Source: Siderastrea siderea
Taxonomy: Eukaryota; Cnidaria; Anthozoa; Scleractinia; Rhizangiidae
Assembly: GCA_964030785.1 (NCBI GenBank)
Contig: OZ034969.1
Coordinates: 73,240,762 to 73,304,761, forward strand
Direction: 5' to 3'
Length of the DNA stretch: 64,000 nucleotides
Made by a program: the position numbers and the translations under genes
Part shown: in pieces, positions 48,601-59,468 of the stretch
How positions within the stretch are numbered: the stretch's first letter is position 1
Layout: each line of letters starts with the position of its first letter
Notes under the pieces: generated by a model
What the model was told of the DNA's origin: nothing
Database searches by the model: none
Seen by the model: only the letters and a program-made list of their open reading frames with translations

Positions 48601-51600
48601 TGCCTTTTTACCTTTTTTAGCATTTCACTTTTATCATTGTACTTAATACCTGAAAAGCCCTTTTGGGAGTTAATAAGTTTTTTTTAAGGGAGAAGAGGGG
48701 AAGCATGACAACAAGACATGTACAGTTGCTATGGAACACTTGTAACCATCATATTATACCAGGCTGATCCTAACTTCCATGGTTTTGCTTTTTGGTCATG
48801 TTAATGTTCTGTTGACGATTTCTTTTATCCTGCTGGAGTTAGGGCTCACTCCCCTTAGAGAAAATGTAGTTGTTATGTTGCATTTAAGCTGTCTTGTCAT
48901 AATTTTCTTAATTATACTTCTACTGTAGATTGCTGTACAGATGCTGAAAAACCTGAACAAAATGGGGATGATTCATCATCTTCCTCAGATGGACTTTCAC
49001 CTTACAGCTCCCAATTACTGTTAACAATGTTTCTAGATGCCCCACGGTTCAGGAACCTGTCACTGAAAAAAGATTTTTGCCCTGCAGCCAAGGCATTAAA
49101 TGTAAAAGTACGGGGCCTGGGAAAGTATGAATTAGCCAACAAACTGGCTAAATCCCTTATAGAAAAGGGCTTTGTAACAGTCAGTGACGGGGCAAATGGA
49201 AACTGTCTGAAAAGGGAGGAAATTAAAGTTTTGAAGACCCTTGGAGAGCACAATGTGATAGATGTAACTGTAGCAAATGAGAGCTCTAGTGTAGGCACAC
49301 CAATCTCGGCATCTTCGCTTGATTCAGATTCTGCTGAATCGGATATGGATTGAGGCCTCCCCGAGCATTCCATTATTTCCCTTAACAACTGATTATGTAC
49401 ATGCAATGTTAAAGCTATGATAAATAAAACTTTGTTGAGATGAAAAAATTTGAAGGCTGCTTCACTGCTTTAATATTCTAGTATCCTTCCATGCATTAAA
49501 TTTTAATAAACAACCATTTCAGTAAATCAATAATTATTCCAATGTTGGGTATAAAGGCTAGTCATATTACCCAATTTAGCAAGCTATTTGCCATTACACC
49601 AATATTGGTATTTTTTGCTAGAATACCAGTGATAGTACAATATGACCTACAATAAGAAACACCTTGGTAAATTACATTTCTGATATCCCAGTGTTGGCTT
49701 TTCTGAGGATAGGATACCAGTGAAATCACAACAAAAACCCAATTTGGTATTGCTAGTTTTCACTATACCAATGTTGGTCCTTCCATATAGGATACCAATA
49801 AAATCACAACAAAAACCCAGTTTGGTAAATTGTGTGCCACTATACCAATGTTGGTATTTCTGTAGAGGATACCAATGACATCACAACAATTACCCAATTT
49901 GGTATTACTAAGTTTCACTATACCAATGTTGGTATTTCTTAATAGGATACCGATAAAATCACAACAAAAATCCAATTTGGTAAACCAAATTTAATATTCC
50001 AACATTGGATTTTCAAAAAATAGAATACCAACATGGAAAATGTAACCCAGTTACCAAGGTTGGGAATCTATTTTGATTACCAATGATTTACCAATGATTT
50101 CACAATAAAACTCCCATGAAGAACCAACTTGGAATCTTCATATTTTTTCCTGTGCTTGACTCTCATTTTTGTCTTGTTTGGGCTTTGAAAATGGTGTCTT
50201 GGTTTTGTATCCTTCCCTCTATTAGGCCATCCCCTTTATTTTCTTCTTTTAGGGTCTTCTGACTGACCCAAATTTTTGTGTTTTCAAAAAAAATTATGCT
50301 ATGAGGAAAATAATGATGTGGTCAAACATTTTTTCACCTTTAATCTGAAAAATAAACATTGTTTTTGGAAATACAGATTAATTAACAGCATTTCTTAATG
50401 CTGAATACCAATTTTAACCTAAACCACCACATCGATCTTGTTTTGGGCTCAACCTCTGTTGCCGCCATGTTGATTTTGCAACTACTTGTTGTTTCCAGGT
50501 TCCACTGGAATTATGCTGGGGTACCAGGCCTCCTAGTTCCAGACTCCTGATTTTTGGGGGCCTTTTTTTAAATCTGACTGGCTGACCCACAATTAGGAAA
50601 TGCATTCACTGATGCTTAAGGGAAAAAATGGGGATGGCATTACAAGTAAAAACTGGGAAAGCAATTCAAATCTCCCTGTGTTGTTTTACTATATGTAGCG
50701 ATGTAAGCTTTTGTGAGGTAACCCTCCTACTACTCCACAGGGTGATTCCTCTTCAAGCACACTTGATAGGACCAATTCTCTTACATTTTTCATGTTTCAT
50801 TTCAGGAATTTCCTATACTTTGTCAAACATGTCTTGGAGATAACCCCTATGTTAGAATGGTAATGTATTATTTATCTTTTGCTGCTGACTTCATTCCTTG
50901 GTCTCAAAAAATAACTGTTTGATCACAATTCTCATGGTCACAAGACCTGCAACTTGTTTTTAAAGATTATCTATCCTTGAGTGAACAAATGAGCGAATGA
51001 ATGAACGAAGGAACTCATTTGTTCATTTATTCATTTGTTCATATGTTTCTTGTCTTATTTGTTCTTGCATTCATTCTTTTCAGTTTAAATGATTGTCTGC
51101 ATGTTGATTTTTTTCCTTTCTTTTTCTTCCCAGACAAGAGAAACTTATGGTAGAGAATGTAAGGTAAGTTGGTTGTGATATAGCTGCTTGAAACAATATG
51201 AAAGTGAAAATGTATAATATTATACATTTATTTATAACCAATTATTGGTTTTCAGTTGAATGTCAAATGTCATTTGCATTTGCTCTATGATTAGTTAAAA
51301 AACTCACACCATTTTCTCAGCCATTAAGAAGTAAAATAAAAATCAACTTCCACACTCGATGCTAGAACTTTACTGTTGTTTGCTTCAATTTCTGATTGGT
51401 TCATACCCGTCTGTTGTTTGTGTTGTGAATTGTCAGTCTTGAATCTCTGTTGAATCACTAACACAAAGGCTGAAATTTGGCCAACTGTTATTACCTATGA
51501 CTTAGTTTTGGTTTAATGACACTTAATTGAAAACCACTTAACGCATACATGTAGCACTGGTAGAAAAGGTGCAATAACATACATGTATGCAGTGAGCTTA

Positions 51601-54600
51601 GTGCTATTACGGGTAAAATACACCTCTGAAACCTCTGAAAGTTTTGAGTGAAAATGTGGGCTAATATGCTTGACAAGTGTGTTACAACTTTCATTATAGA
51701 TTTGTGCTCGACCATTCACAGTGTTCCGTTGGTGTCCTGGGGCACGTATGAGATTTAAGAAAACAGAAGTCTGCCAGACATGTGCAAAGTTAAAGAATGT
51801 TTGCCAAACGTGCTTACTTGATCTTGACTACGGTATGTTTGAAATAAAAAAGAAGAGTTTAGACAGACTTAAGGTAAACTGCTGTCAGTAGCAACTACAA
51901 GCTGGAAGTAAACTTGGCTTGTTTTCTGTCTTGTGGTTGTGGGCAGAAGCAACTACAGTCTTTCTCTGCTACAAAATAAAGGGTCCAACATGTGTGGTGT
52001 GGGTTTGGAGGGATGGAGGATGGGGCAGGTAACTTTGAATTTTAATGGCAGGGGTAAAATACTATGCATGCAAGGAAGTGGGGTTTGTGCTCTTTGCTGC
52101 TGGAGAGTACTTAAATCTATCTGAAAGTGGTATATCAAAACAACAAAAGCTTAGTATACTACCTCAATCAACTAGCACTGAGCCAAAGCAGGATTGAGAT
52201 GAACATTGTGTCTGCCATGAGAGGATTGGGTTGGGCCATAAATTAATGATAGAAGTGAGGATGAAAAAGGATAGCTTTCAGCCTCTATATTGAACTCAAT
52301 ATTTAATAAAAAATATGCATTTGGCTCTTGTTAACTGGATATTAAAGAAAGGTGGAAGAGACATGACTGTAATATTAAAAATAATCCTTATTAGTAGTCA
52401 GTGGTTAAATGGTTTTTAAAATGTTTTGTTGTTTCAAGGTTTGCCTGTTCAAGTAAGAGACCATGCTCTTGGAATGAAAGATGATGTTCCAAAATCTGAT
52501 GTAAACAAAGAATACTATACTCAAAATGTTGAAAAAGAGGTCTGTGTACATGTTATATTTCATTTGTGAAATAAAATTTGAGTTATTACAGTGCAGCTAC
52601 TCGAACCGGGCCACTTGGAAGAAAATTGACCAATCACAACACTAATTGCAAACAAAAGAAGGCAACATTTTTCATAAACTGACCAATAACATTGAAGGAT
52701 ATAGACAATAAATCTCCAAATAAATTTGAAACTGTCTCATTCTGCGGACCTCTCGGGAAATAATTGAATATTTTATTGGTTAGCTTCAATAATGGTTTTT
52801 TTAAAACATTTTCAAACGTTGCTGTGTTGACTCGAAACGATTGAAATCTGGTAGATAGTTTTACGCGTCACATTAAGCTATAAGCTTATAATTGTAGATG
52901 TTAATGTTTCCAAAATGGCTTTTGCCCAGAAAATGCAAGTGAGACTGAATCGAGAGGGTGGCATATACGGCAACAGTCGCCGACATTCCCAGCTATAATT
53001 TACAAGATTACGTTGCAGACTTGCACCACGCTCACATAAAGGATTTGGATTTCCTTGTGGTATTGAGACCGCGGCTGCAAAAGGGCTGCAGAAACCAGAA
53101 TCCTTACATCAACAATAAGCACCTGTTGATTCAAAAAGCACTTGTTTTAGTAAATAAGGAGATTTGGGAACCTCCGTTTATAATTAAATGATCAAAGGGC
53201 GCAAATGCTGATATTTATCTTTAGATCTGTGTTTGTTTATACTCACTGTGCTGAGTGAACACTTATCAGAATCAAGCAAGTTTGTTGCGTTACCGAATTT
53301 CATTTCGGAAAAGGTTTGTTCTACAAACAAGCTGATGCATTAGCTGTACTGCTGAAGTGAAAGTATTGTTTAAGGTTTGTTAATGGGCGAAAAAATTTTA
53401 TTGTCAGCTGCGAATTCGACATCTCAATGTTCTGCTCAAAATTTTAGCACATTTAGGATCGAAAGCAACCAATTGTAGACGTGACAGTGATGATCAGAGG
53501 TCACGGTGTCAAATTTTTTCGAACGTGCATTGTCTGCCTGCTTCAACATTATTGGTTGTTTACAAAAAAACTTTGCTATCTTTTGTTTTCAATTAGCTTC
53601 GTGATTGGTCAGTTTTCTTCCAACTGGCCCGGTTGGAGTAGCTGCACTGTAAGGTAGCACTCACTGGTCAAATGCAACCTAAAACGACTCATCTAAAAAC
53701 TAGTAAGGTTTTCACTTTAAATTTTAACTTTCTTGGAATTCCTGATAACACTACTCCTAAGTTATTTTTACTGGGAAATCCAAATTTGAAATTGGAACTA
53801 ACTGTGTTGCACTAAATCTTTGCGGGTTTTAATTTTTCGGGTTTTTTCACAATCCACTAAAAGAAAGTTCCTGCAAAAAAGTTACCGCTAAAATTTTCTC
53901 CACAAAAATTTACTCCACTGTCAAAATTATATACAATAAAACATAATAAAATGTCACCTTTTTTATATGTAATGTAAAATCATGTTGTTGCCCAGTGACT
54001 TAAAACGTCTCTTTCATTCACAAACAAAAGGATGAAACTAGAAACATTAATTGGTACTATTGTTATTGCTGATCCATTATTGCCAGAGCAATCAGTGACA
54101 TTAGGCCAAGACATATTATTGTAATAGAGTGACACTGAATAACATCTGCATGTTGTTTCACCTGTAGTTTGGAGGCATGTACTCAAGCGAAAAACGAAAA
54201 TTCACGGCGACTTCCTAAATATCACAAAAATTAATCCCCAGCAAGATAAACCAGTCTTTCCCAATCGCAAAAATTAGTTCCCACATCAACACAAAAATTG
54301 CCCATCCACAAAATTCACCCGCAAATATTTAGTGCTGCATGGTAGGTGTGAAAACCAACATGGTGTGGGTACCAATGAAAAGACCTTCAAGTGTACTATT
54401 AATTTGAATAAGGCCGTCATAAGCTTTGAATCACATGTTGCATCGACAAGTAGCCTGTCAGAAACTTTGTTACATGTGAATATGTAAATAACGAAGATCA
54501 TCTTCAAGGTCAGTCAAAAGAGTATTCAGCCACACTAAGTTGTGGGTAGTCTCCTTATTATCAGTACTGCTTTTGTATGTTTTGTTTTCACCAAGTGTGT

Positions 54601-57461
54601 AATATCAAGTCTGATTGTTTTTCTCATAGCTAGCTAATTCAGACGGGACCACACCTGGTGGGACGCTTGGAAAAGCGAATGCTCCCAGTGATTTATTGCT
54701 AAAACTTGCGAGGACCACACCCTACTATAAGAGGAACAGACCCCACATCTGCTCATTCTGGGTGAAGGGAGAGTGCAAGCGAGGAGATGAGTGCCCTTAC
54801 AGGTTGCTCTTTATTGTAGATTTTGTAATCTCTTGGCGAGTTCTTACTGGAACTCCAGATTATATGAGTTAATTGCTGAGTGTTATTATTACATTTATAG
54901 CAGAATCTTGACAACTTGAACCCCAATAACTTGAACTTCTTGTTAGCTTGACCAAGAGTGTAACATCATAATAACAGCAGAATTTTCATTAAACTCTGAA
55001 GATGCTGGCTCCAAATGGAAATCAGCTCATATTGTGTGCTGTATCCTTTTAATAAACTCTTTTTTCCATAATGCACCTTTATTTATCTCTCTCTATATTT
55101 TTTTATCTTCTAGACATGACATGCCCACCGACCCTAATGATCCTCTGGCAGATCAGAACATAAAAGACAGATACTATGGAATGAGTGACCCTGTGGCAGC
55201 GCGACTTCTAAACCAGGCCAAATCCATGCCATCACTGGAGCCTCCCTCGGATAAGTCAATAACCACACTTTATGTAGGAGGGCTAGAAGGAAAGGTTGAA
55301 GAGGGTGATTTAAGGTGAGTAATACCAGTATATGGCGATACTTGCCCAAATGTTTACTGTAAAAGAATGTTGCAGAGTTGAAGCAAATTTACTTCAATTT
55401 CCACCTTTAACTGATTTTGACCAGCTTGGAATTAATAGTGTGGAAATAACAAGAAACCCTGCACGGTGTAATTACTTTGTTGACATGTCACAAATAAATT
55501 GAGGTCTGAGTTGAGTAGCGGTACATGGTGTACATTACTTTCCAAGAACTTGGACAGGCCATGGGGAAAGTGTGACAACTCATTTACTGCTGTGGAACCT
55601 CTATATTACGAAGTCCTCGGTATAATGAATGATATTTTTCAGCCCACTGATAGCGTAATGTATGGAAAAGAACCTTGATATAATGAACCCTCGATATAAC
55701 AAACCAATTTCCGAAGTCCCTTGGCACTTCGTTAAATCAAGGTTCCACTGTATATTCTTTTACCTTTAACATACATTCATGACAGAGGGTCTTGAAAAAC
55801 CCCGTTGGTCCCTGAAAAGTCCTTGAAGAAAGGTTACATTTTCCATGAACAATCCCTTTTGGGATAATGGTTTGTGAACCATTAGATTAGGCTTTCATTG
55901 GTGCAGCTCATTTACACAGATATACATCCTTTGAACATCCAGGGACTATTTCTATCAGTTTGGTGAACTACGATCCATAACAATGGTGCCACGACAGAAC
56001 TGCGCTTTTGTCTGCTTTACATCACGGGCTGCAGCAGAAACAGCAGCAGAACGCTCCTTTAACAAACTGATTCTTAAAGGCAGAAGGCTTAAAATCATGT
56101 GGGGCAAGTCCCAAGGGCAGCAACCTACCCCTGGAAAACAAGGAGGCACTCCCCTTGCACCTGTCCCTGGACTACCAGGAGGTTAGTATTGTGTCAACAG
56201 GTTCATTCTAAAGGATGATCAGCATCTCATTTCTCCTAAAGTTGCTTTAAAGAAAATTGTAAATCAATAAGATTTTTGTTTTGGTCATCTCAGGAGACAA
56301 TTGATTGCTTAGCAAAATAGGAGAACTTGGTAAAATAAAGCCAGCATCATGATATCTCAATTTCTATATTAGGGAACTTAAGCAACCACGACGGCAACAC
56401 CAAGAAAAACGTCACTTAAGAAAGTGACTTCCCAGTCTTTTAAACTTCTTCGCGATTATTCCAATTCAGTCTGTCTGATGTAGCCAAATTATTGGGGAGC
56501 TGGATTTGTAAGGACGGCATACAGTTCAGGGAGAAAAACAAAAATTCACCATCATCTGTTCATGTTCTACTCAAAATTTTTAATTTGTTCATTTCACATT
56601 TATAGATGTGCACAGAATGGCAAAGAAATGTACCATGAAGTATAACGCATGTGCAGAGTCATTGTTTCAATATTATTTTGCTTTTTGACTTTCTCCTCAG
56701 CCATCGCCATTGTGTTTGCTAAAAGCTCCCTATTTTCTAACCATGGTACCCAGTCTGATTGGCTCAATTGTTCTAAACTTTTCATTGATGATGGACAATG
56801 ATTGCCCTGATAGACAGTGACTGTTCTTCTTTCCTTAGAAAGTGAAAAATTCTTTTTATCTTTTTCCTTGTAAAAATATCACCTACTAAATATCATCATT
56901 TCATATTTTATTTAATATAGCTGTTTACCAGTTAACCTTCTAGTCTTTTAAGGCACTGGTGAAGGGGCTATCCCCCAAATAACTGCCTTTTATATCTTAT
57001 TGATCCCTCCTTTATTCATTTGTAAGTGTTACACTGATGTTGTTTTTACTCTTTTTCCAGCTCTCCCACCGCCACCAACAGAAGACAACACCCAAGCAAA
57101 CTTCTTCAACCTTGGTGCACCATCCTCAGCTCCACCATCAGGGCCTCCTCCCCTTCCACCACCCCCTGGACAAATTCCAGGCATACCTCCTCCCCCCATG
57201 GGGCATCCCTTGCCTCCCCCACCTGGAGGATTCCCACCCCCTCCTCCATTTGGGCATCACCCATTCAGACCTCCTCCAGTGCCATTTTATGGTGCTCCTC
57301 CTCCTCCACACATGCCCCCACCTCCAAGGCTTGGCATGCCACGCCCACCTCCTGGTCCCCCACCAATACACTATCCATCACAGGACCCTCATAGGTTGGG
57401 TGCTGGTAAGGGTGGAGAAGGAGGGCCTCGTCCACCAGCTCCTGCAGCAGCAAGTTCCTAG
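42607..57461 (+). CDS. RBM22: Pre-mRNA splicing factor RBM22, 9 exons
   Basis: RBM22 (yeast Cwc2/Slt11 relative) binds U6 snRNA and the intron near the spliceosome active site. Exons are 42607-42660, 50806-50859, 51134-51163, 51700-51832, 52439-52539, 54630-54802, 55114-55314, 55943-56181 and 57061-57461; all junctions are GT-AG and in frame, giving 461 aa. Exon 1 encodes [18 protein letters not shown], the family's N-terminus, and exon 2 continues [18 protein letters not shown], which fixes the 8.1-kb intron. Next come paired Cys zinc sites ([34 protein letters not shown]), a CCCH finger ([19 protein letters not shown]), an RRM ([26 protein letters not shown]) and a Pro-rich tail ending near [11 protein letters not shown]1-like ATGGCG overlaps the start codon. 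An AATAAA lies at about 58020. Confidence 0.97.
43278..43499 (-). pseudogene. Non-LTR retrotransposon C-terminal fragment in RBM22 intron 1
   Basis: The minus-strand frame contains [20 protein letters not shown], then [20 protein letters not shown] and SQFKSALN. This is the standard C-terminal pattern of CR1/L2-type elements (SFxPRTxxxWNxLP...S...FK..L), here with N in place of the Trp. Only the last 73 residues survive. Confidence 0.75.
43488..43606. repeat. About 120-bp palindromic repeat next to the transposon
   Basis: ATGAGAGTCAATGAGAGGGC with ATGAGGGTTAGAAGCC is inverted as GGCCTCTAACCCTCACAAAC with TCTCATTAACTCTC. It ends about 15 bases before the CACTA-type element. Non-coding, MITE-like. 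Confidence 0.7.
43750..44256 (+). repeat. Left subterminal minisatellite, about 63-bp units
   Basis: About seven tandem units of the type CCAATATTGGACTTAAATTG / GCAAACTGTTGGTAAATG / TTGTTACACCAAATGCCAAG, spaced 62-63 bases. Words such as CCAATATTGG and ATTGGTAAAT are also inverted within each unit. Reading frames of 96 and 66 residues translate the repeat and are not genes. Such arrays are typical transposase-binding regions in CACTA elements. Confidence 0.9.
44230..44571 (-). pseudogene. Truncated N-terminal part of an EnSpm-type transposase gene
   Basis: A minus-strand frame of 113 residues has, at about positions 20-50, [20 protein letters not shown] and then [14 protein letters not shown] CPCxxC pair followed by a (T)xxRHxR segment resembles the zinc-binding N-terminal region of animal EnSpm transposases. 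An acidic stretch follows, and the frame ends directly inside the left minisatellite, so the rest of the transposase is gone. The frame may begin further upstream, about 44704. The match is from memory of the motif, so the family call is moderate. Confidence 0.55.
44690..44760. promoter_or_regulatory. Divergent promoter with E2F-like sites inside the transposon
   Basis: Between the minus-strand transposase relic and the plus-strand gene are GGCGCCAAAA (44697-44706), a match to the E2F site TTTTGGCGCC on the other strand, and a palindrome AGGGCGGGA-AAACC-TCCCGCCCT (44728-44750) containing GGCGGGAAAA, another E2F-type match. The palindrome sits about 115 bases before the plus-strand start codon. 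This suggests S-phase-linked expression, but that is inference from motif words only. Confidence 0.45.
44865..46065 (+). CDS. Transposon-borne small gene, SAM-domain-like (short form)
   Basis: Exon 44865-44889 (MSNSKAVD plus one base, donor GTAAGT) can join a micro-exon 45587-45607 (DWTPADV) and then 45929-46065, giving a reading frame ending [13 protein letters not shown], TAA at 46063. The last exon reads [20 protein letters not shown] then [16 protein letters not shown], matching the second half of a SAM domain (LKxLGIxxLGxRxxIL). Reading on past 45607 gives [32 protein letters not shown], the expected middle of the domain but with two in-frame TGA codons. So either the SAM domain is broken, or the micro-exon donor (C/GTAAGTGA) skips it. 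The product could bind other SAM proteins, but no role is shown. Confidence 0.5.
44865..49353 (+). CDS. Transposon-borne multi-exon gene, unknown function, nuclear signal
   Basis: Exons I support are 44865-44889, 47507-47662, 47817-47890, 48123-48172, 48252-48306 and 48929-49353. The first, second and last junctions are all phase 1; 47890 to 48123 does not keep phase unless 47817-47890 is skipped or a later donor is used. Segments read [60 protein letters not shown], an NLS-like [11 protein letters not shown], a Ser/Asp-rich linker, then a C-terminal domain with [39 protein letters not shown] and an acidic end SDSAESDMD. Codon-like structure, clean splice sites and an AATAAA at 49423-49428 favour a real gene. 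I do not recognise the C-terminal domain; a transposon accessory protein or captured host gene are both possible. Confidence 0.6.
46187..46300 (+). pseudogene. Non-LTR retrotransposon C-terminal scrap inside the transposon
   Basis: A frame here reads [20 protein letters not shown] then NIIE and a stop. AFFPxTVxxWNxLP is the typical end of CR1/L2-type reverse transcriptases. Only about 25 residues are recognisable, with the upstream frame disrupted. Confidence 0.6.
46588..46803. mobile_element. TTAA-type MITE (piggyBac-like), copy C, nested in the transposon
   Basis: TTAGCCCTTTAAGCCCTGAT at the left and AGTGCTTAAAGGGTTAA at the right match copy A (24874-25053), as does the interior TCCATATTCTCCTTACTG. 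Its presence inside the CACTA-type element means that element was already here, or carried this MITE with it. Confidence 0.75.
47895..47990 (+). repeat. Single end of an ACCGTATTTACCC-type element
   Basis: ACCGTATTTACCCGTGTATA then AGTCGACC starts directly after the donor site of the exon ending at 47890. The internal inverted word GACTTATACATGGGTC occurs at about 47971. The end is of the same type as the elements at 4247 and 12852. No second outer end was found nearby. Confidence 0.6.
48490..48756 (+). repeat. Duplicated 68-bp segment inside the transposon gene intron
   Basis: GGGAGAAGAGGGGAAGCATG with ACAACAAGATATG, GCACAGTTGCCATGGAACAC and TTGTAACCATCATA occurs at 48493-48560 and again at 48686-48755 with four or five changes. 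Direct orientation, about 193 bases apart. Confidence 0.85.
49550..50110 (-). repeat. Right subterminal minisatellite, about 75-bp units
   Basis: Units contain ACCAATGTTGGTATTTCT, AGGATACCAATAAAATCACA and ACAAAAACCCAATTTGGTA, spaced about 74-77 bases, roughly five to six in all. The sequence differs from the left array but shares the ACCAATxTTGG palindrome in inverse arrangement. The 70-residue frame across it is a repeat artefact. Confidence 0.85.
52586..53652. mobile_element. 1.07-kb inverted-repeat element in RBM22 intron 5
   Basis: TTACAGTGCAGCTACTCGAA with CCGGGCCACTTGGAAG is inverted at the right end as CCAACTGGCCCGGTTGGAGT with AGCTGCACTGTAA. The arms match for about 60 bp (also TTGACCAATCAC / GTGATTGGTCA). 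CAGTG ends resemble hAT-type elements, but no 8-bp duplication is visible. A 77-residue frame inside is unsupported. Confidence 0.75.
55589..55752. mobile_element. 164-bp Tigger/pogo-type MITE
   Basis: TGTGGAACCTCTATATTACG with AAG at the left and CTTCGTTAAATCAAGGTTCC with ACTGTA at the right are inverted copies. CAGTGGAACCTCGATATAACGAA-type ends are characteristic of pogo/Tigger elements. The interior has more GATATAATGAA words. It lies in RBM22 intron 7; a TA duplication is only visible on the right. Confidence 0.75.
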
Positions 57462-59468
57462 GCTGACATACCAAATCATACTGTGACATGATGCAACCTG
57501 TCTGCTTCTTCAACTCAGTGATGTAAAATTTTGAAGGCAGCATTTTGTTATGGCAACAATCTTAGATCTTGTGTAACAAGTGGCATTGCTACAATTGCTA
57601 CAGTTTTGTCCCATGCTATTTCATCTGTAAATTATTGTGAATGACAGTCATGTTATTGTATTGTTACTGCATTCACGGATCAATCCACCAAGTCCCAGTT
57701 GTTCAGTGTGCAGATAAGGCTAATCCAGGATAAGTATCAACATTGAAGCTAGTTAAATATCTAACCATTGAAGGGTTTTGCAAAAAATTTTTACCCTTCA
57801 GTATTGACTTTGACGTTTCTTCGCCTTTAGCTTTCAGATAGTTCTACAAAAATCATGAACACTTTGAATTTGACTTTGGTCTTTACATTTTCATAACTTT
57901 CCTTTGAGTGAGACCTCAAATTAATTTATTATAAACTAACTGACTTTGAGAAGAGCCACTTTTCAATTTTTTTTTTTGCAAATAACTTTTCTTCTTGTGT
58001 CTACAGTTCTTTCCAAATCTAATAAAAGTGAATTTGTAGTGTTCAGATTCCCATAGTAATCCTGGATTAGTGTTATTGATGCCTCAACAACTGGTCCGAA
58101 GGTCCAGTCATGAATTCACGTATGGCAGATATGTTTGGATAAAGCATATGAAAACAAAGAGAAGAGTGGCTGTATTGGCTGGAATAGCTGCAAGAAAGAT
58201 TGAATCTTATAGGCTGAATAGGGTTTCTATTTTAAGTCATTTACCTTGTGAGCAACTGGAACAGAAATGAGAATAAGTGCTTTCAGTGATCCTCAAAAGA
58301 ACATTAGAAATGTACAAGTGTACTACCAACATTTTAAGTTCATTACTTCAGAAGAATGACTGGGTTTAATTTTATAGTTTTATTACTGGTAGTAAGCAAG
58401 ATTTTGTAATATTCCCAATACAGCTAGGACATATATAGGCTTTGGTTTTGAGGATTTCCACTGTTTTTGTTTAGAAGTAATAAATTAATGTACACATGAC
58501 AAGATAATCTGAGTGTTCCTTTTAATAATTTTATTTCATTTGATTATTCCTGGCAATTCCATGTAATTCTGTTCAAAAGTTTAAGCTTATGTCAATTTTT
58601 TTGAAACTTACAGTCTGACATGGAAACAAAAGAAGGTAACAGTAACAACAGAGCCAATAAAGTGACTATCTCAGAGCTCCAACAATTAAAACTTGTATGT
58701 CTGTTTTAACAGAATTGTTGATGGCAGCTCAGTGAATTGTCATTTGCAGCACAAGACTTTTAAAACAAATTATTCCAACTTGTTTTCATACCGTGAACAA
58801 AAATGTTGTGGCTAAGTCACCTATCTGTTAAATATAGTTTCTTTTTTCTTATCGTGAAGCACAAGCCAGCGAAAATGTTAAAAGCTAGACACAATTTCGT
58901 ACAGTGTGTTGTGTGCTAGTGCATTGGCACTGGCAGAAAGTTTTGATTACGGTAGTTTTTGACAATGTCTTGACATCAGTTTGACAACTTTGTTAAGGTT
59001 CTGTTTCAAATGGCCAATCAAATCCAACAACTCTGAGAGAAGAAGGAGGAGAAGTAAGTGCAAACATGAAACCCAGCAACTCACCACTCTCACTTCCTTT
59101 CTTTTAATTGGCTAGATGACACAGAAGTCATGGAATTTTGTGAAAAACTAAAGAAAAAATTTTGCAAGTGGGAATGTTATGGTCCACAGCACTGTTATAT
59201 AATAAATTTATAATAATTTATTATATTGTTAGATAATAAATTTATAATAATTTATTATATTGTTAGATAATAAATTTATAATAATTTATTATATACCAGT
59301 TACCTTCGTAACTTAAACTGACACATAACTTGAACTTCTCAGACCAGATGAAGTTACCCCTTCTTCACTCATTTCTAATACAGATTCATGCATTTAATTC
59401 CACATGTCTCAAAATTTTCCTTCTCTTAACACTTAAACTAAACTATTCAGTTTCCTCCTCTCATCTTC
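57462..59468. other. Tail-to-tail spacer between RBM22 and MICU1
   Basis: The first 560 bases are likely RBM22 3' untranslated sequence, with AATAAA at about 58020. From there to the MICU1 stop I see no gene; the 66-residue frame at 58070 has no domain. The AT-rich tandem repeat at 59204-59295 is the only notable structure. Confidence 0.65.
59204..59295. repeat. AT-rich tandem repeat, 34-bp units
   Basis: The unit GTTAGATAATAAATTTATAA then TAATTTATTATATT is repeated about 2.7 times. Each unit is itself nearly palindromic (TAATAAATT / AATTTATTA), so the array can fold into cruciform-like hairpins. It is about 175 bases beyond the MICU1 stop. Confidence 0.9.

Larger units (their letters stand above)
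43623..50154. mobile_element. 6.5-kb CACTA/EnSpm-like (CMC) DNA transposon in RBM22 intron 1
   Basis: The ends are perfect 34-bp inverted repeats starting CACAGGAAAAAATATGAAGA (43623-43656 and the inverse at 50121-50154), flanked by a 3-bp duplication CTT (43620-43622 and 50155-50157). CAC-type ends, 3-bp duplications and subterminal repeat arrays are hallmarks of the CMC (CACTA, Mirage, Chapaev) superfamily. The arrays are about 63-bp units at 43750-44256 and about 75-bp units at 49550-50110. Inside are a truncated transposase-like N-terminal frame (-), a multi-exon gene (+), a piggyBac-type MITE, a retroelement fragment and one GTATTTACCC-type end. The catalytic transposase domain is missing, so the copy is non-autonomous. 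The perfect ends and duplication suggest it inserted fairly recently. Confidence 0.85.

Noticed and set aside
57037..57543. Overlapping frames of 149 and 92 residues over the last RBM22 exon
   Set aside because: Shadows of the proline-rich coding exon in other frames.
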